A stretch of 64,000 nt of DNA from contig FR889080.1 in NCBI GenBank assembly GCA_000435755.1, positions 1-64,000 of the forward strand. The letters are read 5' to 3'. Position 1 is the stretch's first letter, and each line of letters starts with the position of its first letter. Made by a program: the position numbers and the translations under genes. This document shows positions 53,897-62,675 of this stretch, one piece after another. Below the pieces are notes generated by a model that made no database searches, was not told where the DNA came from, and saw only the letters and a program-made list of their open reading frames with translations. The DNA comes from Clostridium sp. CAG:508 (GTDB lineage: Bacteria; Bacillota; Clostridia; TANB77; CAG-508).

Positions 53897-54898
53897 CTAC
53901 GGAAGGTTCATTTTTCCCATAAAAAAAATTTTTCCTTTTTTTACAAAAATTTTTATATTTTTATTAGGTGTTAAATATTTATTACCAATATTATTCTCAC
54001 AAAGTTTAATAATATCTTCTATATGTATTTTTCCAATGCCTTGAACATTGCCATTTGTTTTATTAATAGTATATAAAATAATCCTTGATTTTATAACCTT
54101 TTCTAGCTTATTGAATTTTTTTAAGTCTAATATAACCTCTTTTTCATTTTCTCCAATTTTTAATTCTTCATACTCTTTAGCAATAACTTTATCAAAATAT
54201 TCTTCTTCTTCTCTTGCTATATTTGATAACCTATTTATTCCTTCTAATACATTAGGGTTAAATTCCTTTTTTAAGTATGGAATTATTTCATTTCTTATTT
54301 TATTTCTATTATATATACTTTCAAAATTTGTTTTATCAATTCTTGGGTCCAAGTTTTGTTCTTCACAATATTTTTCAATTTCTTGTCTTTCACATTCTCT
54401 TATTGGTCTTATATATTCTATATTGGTTTCTTTTCTACTAATTTCAATTCCCTTTAAGCCTGATATTCCGCTTCCTCTTAGTATATTCATTAAAACCGTT
54501 TCAACATTATCATTTAAATTATGTGCTGTTGCAATTTTATTTGCATTTTCTTTTTGAGCTACTTCATTAAAAAAATCATAACGAATTTTTCTTCCCATTT
54601 CTTCTGTCCCTAGCTTTTGCTCTTTTGCTAATTTTTCCACATCTGCTTTTTTTACATAGCATTTTATATTTTTATTTTTGCAATATTCTTTTACATATTC
54701 GGTTTCTTCATCTGCTTCTTCTCTTATCATGTGATTTATGTGTGCTACAAATATTTCTATACCTAATTTTTCTTTTAAGCAATACAAAGAATCTAGTAGA
54801 CACATTGAATCAGGTCCACCAGATACTCCTATAACGATTTTATCGCCTTTTTGTATTAAATTATATTTGTTAATTGTATTTAATATTTTATTTAACAT
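53897..54898 (-). CDS. tilS: tRNA(Ile)-lysidine synthase, short form
   Basis: Attaches lysine to C34 of tRNA-Ile(CAU) so it reads AUA. The PP-loop ATPase motif GVSGGPDSMCLLDSL, then AHINHMIREEADEE, ATAHNLNDNVETVLMN and GSGISGLKGI are present. At 333 residues it stops after a short linker domain and lacks most of the C-terminal domain of ~460-residue Bacillus forms; compact TilS proteins exist in other bacteria. It overlaps nothing and starts 2 nt after the dnaB stop. Confidence 0.93.
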   Translation of the reverse strand: MLNKILNTINKYNLIQKGDKIVIGVSGGPDSMCLLDSLYCLKEKLGIEIFVAHINHMIREEADEETEYVKEYCKNKNIKCYVKKADVEKLAKEQKLGTEEMGRKIRYDFFNEVAQKENANKIATAHNLNDNVETVLMNILRGSGISGLKGIEISRKETNIEYIRPIRECERQEIEKYCEEQNLDPRIDKTNFESIYNRNKIRNEIIPYLKKEFNPNVLEGINRLSNIAREEEEYFDKVIAKEYEELKIGENEKEVILDLKKFNKLEKVIKSRIILYTINKTNGNVQGIGKIHIEDIIKLCENNIGNKYLTPNKNIKIFVKKGKIFFMGKMNLP

Positions 54899-54900
54899 AC

Positions 54901-56232
54901 TTATTCCCTATACTTATCAAGATTAGCAAATTTTGTGTAATTTCCTAACCATAAAAGTTCAACTGTTCCTGTAGAGCCTCCTCTGTGTTTTGCCAATATA
55001 ACTTCTGCTATATTTTTCTTATCTGTATCTGGATTATAATAATCATCACGATATAAAAACATAACTATGTCGGCATCTTGCTCAATAGCTCCAGATTCAC
55101 GTAAGTCTGAAAGCATTGGTCTATGATCTGGTCTTTGTTCTACAGATCTTGAAAGTTGTGATAGTGCTATAACTGGCACATTTATTTCTTTTGCTAATAT
55201 TTTTAAAGAACGGCTTATTTCAGAAATTTCTTGTTCACGGCTTCCGTTTCTTTTATTGCTTCCTTGAACTAATTGAATATAGTCAATTACAACCATTCCT
55301 ATATTTTTTTCTAACTTCAATTTTCTACATTTTGCACGTATTTCCATTACAGAAATACCTGGTGTATCATCTATAAATATTTGTGCTTGTGATAGATTTC
55401 CTGAAGCTTCGGCTAATTTTTGCCAGTCGTCATCTTCTACTTTACCAGTTCTTACTTTATTACTATCTACCATTGCTTCACTGCATAGAATACGATTTGT
55501 CATTTGCTCTTTTGACATTTCCAAGCTAAATATAGCAACAGGTGTATTATATCTAACTGCTGCATTTGATGCTAAGTTTAATGCAAATGCTGATTTACCC
55601 ATAGCAGGTCTAGCAGCTACAATAACTAGATCTGATTTATGAAGTCCTGCAGTTATATAATCTAAATCTGCAAATCCTGTAGGTACTCCAGTTATGTGTT
55701 GTTTTTGGTTATATAATTGTTCTAACTGAGTAAATGAGTCTACTAGAATGTCTTTAATTGCAGAATATCCTTTTTGATTTCTATTTTGTATAACATCAAA
55801 TATTTTTCTTTCAGCTGAGTCTAATATATCTTCTACATCTTGCGTTTGGTCATATCCTAAACTAATTAACTCATTTGCTGTTTTTATAAGTGCTCTTAAG
55901 GCTGACTTTTCTTCAACAATTTTTATGTATTGTTCTACATTAGCTGTTGTTGGAACTTTATCTGGAAGTTGTGCAATATACTCTAATCCACCAACTGCTT
56001 CTAATTGTTTCATAGACTGAAGTTCTGTTTTTAAAGTTATAATATCCACAGGGTCTGCACGATTATATAAATTTAAAATTGCTTCGTAAATTATTTTATT
56101 ATCTTCACGATAAAAGTCTTCTGGTTTTAAGGTTTCTACTGCAGACATAATTGCGTCTTTGTCTGTTAGCATACTTCCTATAACGGCTTGTTCTGCTTCT
56201 ATATCGTGTGGTGGAATTTTTCCTAGCTCCAT
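54901..56232 (-). CDS. dnaB: Replicative DNA helicase DnaB
   Basis: Hexameric fork helicase. The N-terminal helical domain begins IPPHDIEAEQAVIGSML; the RecA-like domain has Walker A ARPAMGKSAFALN, followed by the conserved FSLEMSKEQM and later SDLRESGAIEQDADIVMFLYRD. Length 443 is standard. It follows rplI after an unusual structured spacer of about 160 nt; rplI-dnaB linkage is common in Firmicutes. Confidence 0.97.
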   Translation of the reverse strand: MELGKIPPHDIEAEQAVIGSMLTDKDAIMSAVETLKPEDFYREDNKIIYEAILNLYNRADPVDIITLKTELQSMKQLEAVGGLEYIAQLPDKVPTTANVEQYIKIVEEKSALRALIKTANELISLGYDQTQDVEDILDSAERKIFDVIQNRNQKGYSAIKDILVDSFTQLEQLYNQKQHITGVPTGFADLDYITAGLHKSDLVIVAARPAMGKSAFALNLASNAAVRYNTPVAIFSLEMSKEQMTNRILCSEAMVDSNKVRTGKVEDDDWQKLAEASGNLSQAQIFIDDTPGISVMEIRAKCRKLKLEKNIGMVVIDYIQLVQGSNKRNGSREQEISEISRSLKILAKEINVPVIALSQLSRSVEQRPDHRPMLSDLRESGAIEQDADIVMFLYRDDYYNPDTDKKNIAEVILAKHRGGSTGTVELLWLGNYTKFANLDKYRE

Positions 56233-56269
56233 TTTCTGCTTCCTTCCTTCTTTCCTTTTAATTCATCTC

Positions 56270-56394
56270 AATTTTGAAGAGAATTAGTATATTGCGCGAA
56301 AGAATTTATTTGAAAGGCAAGGGCGCATACGTTTGTATGTAACCGCGTTTCAAATGAATTCTGACAAAGCAAGATGCTGATTATCTTCAAAATT
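56270..56394 (-). ncRNA. Candidate structured RNA element between rplI and dnaB
   Basis: A 125-nt block with nested complementarity. Outer arms 56270-56280 and 56384-56394 pair perfectly (11 bp). Inner arms 56302-56315 and 56348-56361 pair over 14 positions, one as G-U. The apex holds CATAC/GTATG (56326-56330 with 56335-56339). The sequence inside is richer in G and C than its surroundings. It lies in the untranslated gap of the rplI-dnaB transcript and contains no ORF of note. It could be a structured RNA, a processing site, or a MITE-like repeat inserted between the genes. Confidence 0.6.
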
Positions 56395-56834
56395 TATAAT
56401 ACTTGGACTTTCAAAGAGCCTACCACGCCTTCAAAAAGTTTAATACTCACTGTAGTTACTCCCAATACTTTAATAGGTTCTTTTAAGTCTATTTTCTTTT
56501 TGTCAATTTCTATTTTATATTGTTCTTTTAAGTTTTCTGCAATTTCTTTTGCAGTAATTGAACCAAATATTTTTTGATTTTCTCCTGATTTTACAGATAT
56601 TTTTAAAGTGATGTTTTTCAACTTTTCAGCAATTTTTTCTGCTTTTTCCTTTTCTACTGACTTTTTATATTGGTTTGAATCTTGTTTTGCTTTTAATTTA
56701 CTCATATTTTCTGCATTTGCTTCGACACCCATTTTTTTAGGTAATAAGAAATTTCTTGCATATCCATCACTTGCATTTATTACTTCATCTTTTTTACCTA
56801 CACCTTTTATATCTTGTAATAAAATTATCTTCAT
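56394..56834 (-). CDS. rplI: 50S ribosomal protein L9
   Basis: Binds 23S rRNA domain V and extends from the ribosome. The N-terminal domain MKIILLQDIKGVGKKDEVINASDGYARNFLLPKKMG is followed by the long connecting helix (Lys/Glu-rich, about 42-75) and the C-terminal globular domain with FGSITAKEIAENLK. Length 146 is standard. It lies 14 nt downstream of gdpP and precedes dnaB, a typical Firmicutes order. Confidence 0.97.
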   Translation of the reverse strand: MKIILLQDIKGVGKKDEVINASDGYARNFLLPKKMGVEANAENMSKLKAKQDSNQYKKSVEKEKAEKIAEKLKNITLKISVKSGENQKIFGSITAKEIAENLKEQYKIEIDKKKIDLKEPIKVLGVTTVSIKLFEGVVGSLKVQVL

Positions 56835-56848
56835 TTAGCTCTCTCCTT

Positions 56849-58849
56849 TCAGTTTTGTTGTTCTTCAAAATACTCATTGATTTTTTCAATAAGAAGATTT
56901 TTAACCTCTCCTATACTTAGTCCCTCAACTTGTGCGCCAGCCAAAGTTATATGTCCTCCACCACCAAGTTTTTCTAGAATAATCTGCACATTTATGTCTC
57001 CAATTGAACGTCCACTAATACAAACTTTATCTCCCAATTTTCCTATAACAAATGATGCAGTTATATCACTAATTGTTAATAATTCGTCTGCTGCTTTTGC
57101 ACAAATTACATTTGCATCCTTATCATTCTCATCATAAATTGAAATTCCTATTGTATCATTTATTATTTCTGCATTATCAATTATTTTAGAAATTTTAGTA
57201 TACGTTTTCAAATCACTTTGGAACCATTTTTTAACTCTTATAATGTCTATACCACATTTTCTTAAATATGCAGCTGCTTCAAAGGTTCTAACACCTGTTT
57301 TAAAAGTAAAGTTTTTAGTGTCCATCATAATTCCCGCATATAGTGCCTCAGCTTCTATAGTTGTTAACTCTATCTCTTTTGGTGCATATTCTAATATTTC
57401 TGTTACAAGTTCACAAGCTGATGAAGCATATACTTCATGAAAAGTAAGAATTGCTTCTTCAATGAAATCTGGACTTTTTCTATGATGGTCTATTATAGCT
57501 ATTTTACCTGTTTCCTCTAACAATTCTGGAACTTCAACATAGCTTCTTTTATGTGTATCAACTATTATTAGTAATGTTTCTGCAGATATTTTTGATAAAG
57601 CTTCTGCTTTATTTATAATTACTTCTTGGTATTCCTTTTCTTCTTTAGCTGCTTCCATAAAATTTTCTAAGCTAATTCCTGTAGAATTATTTACTATATA
57701 TGCTTCAACATTTAGGCTTTTTGCTAAACGATATAGTCCCATACTTGCTCCCATAGAGTCTATGTCTCCATTAGTATGTCCCATAATCATAACATTTTTA
57801 GCTTCTTGCATTAGTTCTTGTAAAGCATGTGATACAATTCTTGCTTTTACTTTTGTTCTTTTTTCAAGTTCTTGAGTTCTACCACCAAAAAATTGATATT
57901 TTCCATTTTCTCTTACTACAGTTTGGTCTCCACCTCTACCCAGAGCAATGTCTAAACCAGCTTGTGCTGATTTATATTTTTCATAATTTGATTGTCCTTC
58001 TGTTGATACTGATATACTCAAAGTTATTTGTATTTTGTCTGATAATTCCAATTCTTTAATTGTATCGAGAATATTAAATTTCTTTTCTTCTAGTTCTGCT
58101 AAATATCTTTGTTCAAATATACATACAAAAGTATCTCTTTCTGCTTTAACTACTAAACCTTGAAACTCTGATGCCCAATCATATATTGTTTTTTCTATTT
58201 GTGCTGTTAATAATGGCTTGTCTTCATCACTAATTCTTTGATTTACTTCTTCAAAGTTGTCTATCATAATAAGACCAACACAAATTTGAGAATTATGATA
58301 TTCTTTTTCTAGTTCAACACATTTTGTTTCGTCTATAAAGTAAATAGTACAAATATATTCTTCTTTAGACTTTGTATATCTTCCAAGTATTTCATATATT
58401 TTGTTTCCTATTTCTAGTTCTTTATGAATGCTTTGCTCTGTACTTTCTTCATTATTCTCAATTTCTAATTTTATTTGTTTTAGCAAGTCTCCTAAAATAT
58501 TATTTATATCAATATTTGCAAATTCTTGTGTAAATTTATTGCTTTTCCAAATCATATTGCCATTTGTTTCTGCTATAACCAATGGAAATGGTGAATTTAC
58601 CATTGTATTTTTAGCAAGTTTGTCTATATTAAATGTTAAATCTTGCAAATGGTCTGAAAGTTCTATCCTTCTTTTTTGGTTACTCCAATACGTATATGCT
58701 AAAATTAGTATATATAAAACAACTGAAGGGGTAAAATAGCGTAAATCCAGAATACAAATTACAGCTAAAAGTATTGCAATTAGAACTAAATATATTTTAG
58801 TTCTTGATATCAACCCTTCAAATATTTTTTTGCTATTATTATTTTTCAT
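56849..58849 (-). CDS. gdpP: Cyclic-di-AMP phosphodiesterase GdpP
   Basis: Degrades c-di-AMP and so controls potassium and cell-wall balance. Two N-terminal helices (about 15-50), a PAS-like region, a degenerate GGDEF domain (GRGGDQTV in place of the active loop), then a DHH domain with GHTNGDIDSMGA, IVDTHKRS and the signature IIDHHRKSPDF, and a DHHA1 end with GGGGHITLAGAQ. The 666 residues match GdpP/YybT. It is first in the gdpP-rplI-dnaB group. Confidence 0.96.
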   Translation of the reverse strand: MKNNNSKKIFEGLISRTKIYLVLIAILLAVICILDLRYFTPSVVLYILILAYTYWSNQKRRIELSDHLQDLTFNIDKLAKNTMVNSPFPLVIAETNGNMIWKSNKFTQEFANIDINNILGDLLKQIKLEIENNEESTEQSIHKELEIGNKIYEILGRYTKSKEEYICTIYFIDETKCVELEKEYHNSQICVGLIMIDNFEEVNQRISDEDKPLLTAQIEKTIYDWASEFQGLVVKAERDTFVCIFEQRYLAELEEKKFNILDTIKELELSDKIQITLSISVSTEGQSNYEKYKSAQAGLDIALGRGGDQTVVRENGKYQFFGGRTQELEKRTKVKARIVSHALQELMQEAKNVMIMGHTNGDIDSMGASMGLYRLAKSLNVEAYIVNNSTGISLENFMEAAKEEKEYQEVIINKAEALSKISAETLLIIVDTHKRSYVEVPELLEETGKIAIIDHHRKSPDFIEEAILTFHEVYASSACELVTEILEYAPKEIELTTIEAEALYAGIMMDTKNFTFKTGVRTFEAAAYLRKCGIDIIRVKKWFQSDLKTYTKISKIIDNAEIINDTIGISIYDENDKDANVICAKAADELLTISDITASFVIGKLGDKVCISGRSIGDINVQIILEKLGGGGHITLAGAQVEGLSIGEVKNLLIEKINEYFEEQQN

Positions 58850-58933
58850 AAAACAAGCTCCTTTTTTACGTATACTATTGTACTATTTTTCTCCACTTTT
58901 GTCAATTTTATTAGCCAAAAAGCAAATAAAAAA

Positions 58934-58956
58934 GGATGCTCGAAATTCGAGCATCC
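58934..58956 (-). terminator. Terminator of the interrupted secreted-protein gene
   Basis: A 9-bp perfect stem (58934-58942 with 58948-58956) is followed on minus by a T-run. It closes the transcript from 59462. Confidence 0.85.
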
Positions 58957-59018
58957 CCAGTAGATAGAAATGTCATAATGTTAAACTAATATTTTATAGT
59001 GCTTTGGAAATCAGTGTC

Positions 59019-59462
59019 TCAAATCTTTTCTGTTTGAGTAATGCCACCAGCAATATAAGTAACATCACCTGTAGGAACAATTGTTATCACATAGGATCTT
59101 CCATTACAAGAAGTAACAACCTTTTCTCTAATTTTTTCTCCCACACCCAAGGTAACTTGCTTTACTTGGTTTGTAAACCCAAGTAAAGTTTTTTCATACA
59201 CAGTAATAGTGCATCCAGATCCCTGTGTAGGAGCAAGAATCAGTCAAAGTCCCCATCCCTTATTGGGAGTAACCGTAACGGTTTTTTGAATATAAATTCT
59301 TTCGTTTTCAAACATTGCCAGATTCCGGTCATCGGTACTGTAGGTACTGGCAACGTCAGTCACACTCTCCAGGGGCATGGTGTTTTCGGCGGCATAGACA
59401 GATACTACTGTCATGGATAACATCATGACAATTGCGAGAATCAAAGATGTAATTTTCTTCAT
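59019..59462 (-). pseudogene. Secreted protein gene with an in-frame UGA
   Basis: One reading frame runs from ATG 59462 (AAGGAGG upstream) to the stop at 59019, broken only by a TGA at 59246-59244. The first part has a clear signal peptide (MKKITSLILAIVMMLSM up to VYA) and a short mature region ending KTVTVTPNKGWGL. After the TGA the frame continues for about 75 codons with LILAPTQGSGCTITVYEKT and two Cys, so both halves belong to one protein of about 147 residues. No SECIS-like hairpin stands out after the TGA. A point nonsense mutation is likeliest; read-through is possible. Codon use is richer in GC than the neighbours. Confidence 0.65.
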
Positions 59463-59611
59463 TAGTTTTTCCTCCTTAATAGTCGTTGACATTTCTACCT
59501 ACTATTAACACTGCTCAAGCATGCACAGTATTAACCACAAAATTAATATTTACTTTATATCACATTGTTTAAGCTTCGTCAATATTTTTTACATTTTTTT
59601 GAAAAAATGTA

Positions 59612-60460
59612 TTATTTTTCCATATAATCTGTAGTTTCTGGCCTAATAATGTCACTATCCTGTACAGTATCAAACTCTCTAAAGTATTCAAATGTTGTTG
59701 TTTGTTCTTCTGGTAAGCTACTCACCATTCTAATTATATTACCTGTGTTAGCTTCAACAACGATTTCTTGTCCAAAGTCTTGTATTAAATAACAGTCCCT
59801 TTTTTCATAATTGATTTTTTTCACTTTTGAATAAATAGCACTATATAATGAATTTATTTTTAATTCTGATAGGTCTTGCCATTCTAAATTCTGAATATCT
59901 TCAGATCCTTTCACTTTTTCTTTATTTATTCCATCACTTATTAGTGAAAAGTTCTCCGTATTTGAATTATAATGTGTTTTATTTGATATCTTTATTTTGT
60001 TTCCATCTTTAATATATGAGTTTTCATATTGTATAGCTTTATTTCCTTTTCTATATTGCTCTATATAATATACACTGTTTTGTCTGCTTGCAGTTAATAT
60101 TGCATGATAGTTATCTTTTGTTTCAATATTTATTGTTTGAGATTTATTGTATAAATCATTTAGTATAATATATTTTCTAATTGTATTTACTACAAATGCC
60201 AATACAATAATTAACAATATTAGGCCTAAAAATTTTAATATCTTTAATTTATTTCTATATTTTTTCATATATTTAGTTTCTTTTTGGCATTGTTCCTTTG
60301 ATTTTAATCCTATATCATATTGCATATCTTCTAATATTCTTTTGCATTCTGGACATTCCTTTAAGTGTGTTTCTATAATCTTATTGCTTTCTTTACTAGT
60401 CAATTTTTCTATATAATTTGGTAATAAGTCTTGAACTAATTTACATTCTTTTTCTTTCAT
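59612..60460 (-). CDS. Anti-sigma factor with zinc finger
   Basis: Membrane-bound partner of the ECF sigma factor upstream. The N-terminal zf-HC2 motif (HLKECPECKRIL) binds zinc and sigma; a single helix lies at about 72-92 (LKILKFLGLILLIIVLAFVV); the rest is an extracytoplasmic domain of ~190 residues (ETKDNYHAILTASRQNSVYYIEQY) that would sense the signal. Its ATG overlaps the sigma gene by 20 nt, so the two are translationally coupled. The signal is unknown. Confidence 0.88.
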   Translation of the reverse strand: MKEKECKLVQDLLPNYIEKLTSKESNKIIETHLKECPECKRILEDMQYDIGLKSKEQCQKETKYMKKYRNKLKILKFLGLILLIIVLAFVVNTIRKYIILNDLYNKSQTINIETKDNYHAILTASRQNSVYYIEQYRKGNKAIQYENSYIKDGNKIKISNKTHYNSNTENFSLISDGINKEKVKGSEDIQNLEWQDLSELKINSLYSAIYSKVKKINYEKRDCYLIQDFGQEIVVEANTGNIIRMVSSLPEEQTTTFEYFREFDTVQDSDIIRPETTDYMEK

Positions 60461-60941
60461 GCAACTTTACCTCCTTTAATTTTTGTTTTCCTCTGTAAAA
60501 GGTTATTCTTGCCCAGTTTTCTGTTTTATTAAATATGTCTCCTATTTCTTTAAAATTTAAATCCCCCGTTATTCTTAGGTATATTACATCTCTCGTTTTT
60601 TCATCTAGCTTTTGAATTTTTTTATACAATTCTAGTTTGCCTTGATTAGAAATTACCGTTTCATCTGTTGTTTCCAGAGATTCTATTTCAAATAATTCAT
60701 TATCCGCCATATCTTTAATATTCTTGTTTTTCTTTATGCTATCTAGCCAAGTATTTTTTGCTATCTTACATAACCATACAGAAATTTTACAGTCATCTTT
60801 AAAAGTATGTATATTTTTTACTGCTTTGTAAAAAGTTTCTTGAGTTAATTCTTCAGCAATATCATTATTATGGGTTAAACAGAATAAATATTTTTTTACT
60901 GTTTCAAAATATTCTTTATATATTTCTTCCATATTCTGCAT
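60441..60941 (-). CDS. ECF-type RNA polymerase sigma factor
   Basis: Alternative sigma factor, 166 residues. Region 2 reads NDIAEELTQETFYKAVKNIHTF and KISVWLCKIAKNTWLDSIKK; region 4 reads LDEKTRDVIYLRITGDLNFKEIGDIFNKTENWARITFYRGKQKLK with a helix-turn-helix. It lacks regions 1.1 and 3, as ECF factors do. A promoter with ECF-type spacing sits immediately upstream, pointing to self-activation. It shares its transcript with the anti-sigma gene. Confidence 0.95.
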   Translation of the reverse strand: MQNMEEIYKEYFETVKKYLFCLTHNNDIAEELTQETFYKAVKNIHTFKDDCKISVWLCKIAKNTWLDSIKKNKNIKDMADNELFEIESLETTDETVISNQGKLELYKKIQKLDEKTRDVIYLRITGDLNFKEIGDIFNKTENWARITFYRGKQKLKEVKLHERKRM

Positions 60942-60964
60942 ATTTTTACCCCCTTTACTTAAAT

Positions 60965-60990
60965 GACGATTTAAAATCCATTTCGTTACA
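60965..60990 (-). promoter_or_regulatory. ECF-type autoregulatory promoter
   Basis: On minus: TGTAAC (60990-60985), then exactly 16 nt between AAC and CGTC (60968-60965). This is the usual AAC-N16-CGTC form of ECF promoters. It lies about 24 nt before the sigma ATG. Confidence 0.75.
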
Positions 60991-61086
60991 AATTTTATTA
61001 TAATTTGTTTAATTTTTCAATTTTTTTATTGACAATTTTTATCTCAGGATAAGTACAATAAATATATGGTGTTTCACTTTCTATTT

Positions 61087-61230
61087 TTTCAAAACAGTTC
61101 AATTGCAGTTAACTATGTCATTAGATATACTGAGAAACCTGCTATGTCTCAATCTCATATTTAAATTATGATGGTGAATATGTTACTTTTTATTATCAAA
61201 AGCATGTTTGAGAAATTTCCTATAACATAA
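61087..61230 (+). pseudogene. Transposase relic, IS91-like (Y2) C-terminal part
   Basis: About 40 codons can be read with two small frameshifts: NYVIRYTEKPAMSQSHI, then YDGEYVTFYYQKHV, then EKFPIT. The order RY..KPAM..S.I..YDG..VTF.YQ matches the region after the catalytic part of IS91-like (IS801/IS1294-type) transposases as I know them. Nothing of the N-terminal or zinc-binding part remains. The rest of the 320-nt gap before the sigma gene is AT-rich with no feature except the ECF promoter. Confidence 0.55.
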
Positions 61231-61260
61231 AATAGGAGAGCTTATTAAGCCCTCCTATTT
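61230..61260 (-). terminator. Terminator after the DUF3006 gene
   Basis: A 14-bp stem with one mismatch (61230-61243 with 61247-61260) immediately after the DUF3006 stop codon; the T-run on minus is weak. Confidence 0.65.
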
Positions 61261-61263
61261 ATA

Positions 61264-61530
61264 TTATCCCATAATTGCCTTTAACGCTTCAATTCTTCTT
61301 CGCTTTTCCTCATTGTCTTTGCCATAAATCCTATACAGGGTTTCCTTTTCATGTTCTACCATGAATACGTCTCCTTGTTCAGGGTCTTTCAACATAGCTG
61401 TAGGCACATCTATCATTTCTGTGTCTCTTTCCCAGTAGTCTACTTCTGCGCTCTGTTCAGTCGAGATAAATTCTAATTCGCAAATTGCGAATTTTCCCTC
61501 TATCCGGTCAATTGTCATATAGCTTTTCAT
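61264..61530 (-). CDS. DUF3006 protein
   Basis: 88 residues with the DUF3006 pattern: TIDRIEGKFAICE at the start and a beta-rich body (DVPTAMLKDPEQGDVFMVE), ending in a charged helix (NEEKRRRIEALKAIMG). The family is of unknown function and is regularly found next to ComEC-like MBL hydrolases. Its ATG overlaps the stop of the upstream MBL gene by 4 nt, so the two are co-translated. Confidence 0.82.
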   Translation of the reverse strand: MKSYMTIDRIEGKFAICELEFISTEQSAEVDYWERDTEMIDVPTAMLKDPEQGDVFMVEHEKETLYRIYGKDNEEKRRRIEALKAIMG

Positions 61531-62492
61531 GATGCTTTTTTTACCTCCTCAAGCTCAGGCCCACTTAAGTAGTCACCAATTTTAGAATTAAAAGTCACAT
61601 TCTTTGCCGTTATAGTTGCTATAACGGTTCCACATTCATCTGTCCGATAAACTTCTACCTCCCGTTGTTGTAATTTTTCCATTGTGCTTTTGGTTGGATG
61701 TTCATATTTGTTTCCAACTTTACAAGATATGAGTCCATAATCTGGATCAACTTGATTCAAAAATTCCTCACTGGTTGAAGTATCACTTCCATGATGACCA
61801 ACTTTAAGAATTTCTGCATCAATTTCTGCTTCAGACCGTAGAACTTCTTCCTCAATTTCGGTTTCTGCATCTCCAGTCATCAAAACATCCATATCTCCAA
61901 AAGAGATTTTTATGATGTTTGAATAATTGTTGACATTATTCTGTGTTCCTTCGCTTTGCCAAAGTATTTCCATAGTAGCATCGCCCAATTGGTATTCATT
62001 GCCTGTTTTGGAATACTCTACTGTGTAATTACCATCCGCTATTTCTTTCATTAATTTTATATACCAGTTGGTAGTTACTTGCCCAGCTTCTACCTTTGGC
62101 AAGATAATATTGCCAATTTCAAAATTTGTTATGATATCATACATACCACCCATGTGGTCGTCATGAGGATGAGTTCCAAATACATAGTCAAGTTTAGTTA
62201 TACCTAAACCTTTTATGTATTTAACTGCTTCTTTTCCTGTAGTTCTTGTCCCACAATCAACCAGAGCCGCTTTATCTCCTTGGATAAATAAAAAGCAGTC
62301 TGCCTGCCCTACATCTATCATGTGAAGCTTTAATTCTCCACTAAGATTGACTTCTGTATAATCATTTGGTATTTTTGGGTTTTCCAGTTCTTTTTGGTGC
62401 TGTTGTTCAACTATTACGGCTATTATGAGAATAATAAAGACTAATAATGTAATGTTTAGTCTTCTTTTCCGGCCGTTTTTGGCATTTGCCAT
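61527..62492 (-). CDS. ComEC/Rec2-like metallo-beta-lactamase hydrolase
   Basis: Secreted or anchored MBL-fold hydrolase. One N-terminal helix (about residues 12-27), then LHMIDVGQADCFLF, the metal site THPHDDHMGG, MTGDAETEIEEE and VGHHGSDTSTSEEFL. It corresponds to the C-terminal domain of ComEC without the channel, 321 residues. Such proteins are proposed to act on nucleic acids or phosphodiesters outside the cell; substrate unknown. It pairs with DUF3006, and the codon use is less AT-rich than the surroundings, suggesting transfer together. Confidence 0.85.
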   Translation of the reverse strand: MANAKNGRKRRLNITLLVFIILIIAVIVEQQHQKELENPKIPNDYTEVNLSGELKLHMIDVGQADCFLFIQGDKAALVDCGTRTTGKEAVKYIKGLGITKLDYVFGTHPHDDHMGGMYDIITNFEIGNIILPKVEAGQVTTNWYIKLMKEIADGNYTVEYSKTGNEYQLGDATMEILWQSEGTQNNVNNYSNIIKISFGDMDVLMTGDAETEIEEEVLRSEAEIDAEILKVGHHGSDTSTSEEFLNQVDPDYGLISCKVGNKYEHPTKSTMEKLQQREVEVYRTDECGTVIATITAKNVTFNSKIGDYLSGPELEEVKKAS

Positions 62493-62601
62493 ATACGATT
62501 CCTCCTTAAAATTTTAGTTCCTATATTATATCACATTATCTATGATTGTACCAGTATATTTATTGATTTTATGAATTTCTAGCCTTTTGTCAGCACATCG
62601 C

Positions 62602-62630
62602 TTTACATATTATGTAAATTGTGGTATAAT
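62602..62630 (+). promoter_or_regulatory. Promoter of the orphan gene at 62676
   Basis: TTTACA (62602-62607), a 17-nt spacer and TATAAT (62625-62630). The leader begins near 62637 with TATGCTCTTATGAG, similar to the 5' hairpin of the orphan gene at 10771. Confidence 0.75.
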
Positions 62631-62675
62631 AATAGTATGCTCTTATGAGTAAATTAAAAAAAGGTGGTTTAAACA

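Noticed and set aside
57000..58100. Active GGDEF cyclase in the gene at 56849
   Set aside because: The loop reads GRGGDQT and the protein has the GdpP architecture, where the domain is degenerate.
59200..59246. UGA as selenocysteine codon
   Set aside because: No convincing SECIS hairpin follows within the expected distance, and the context (GWGL before the codon) is not a known selenoprotein motif.
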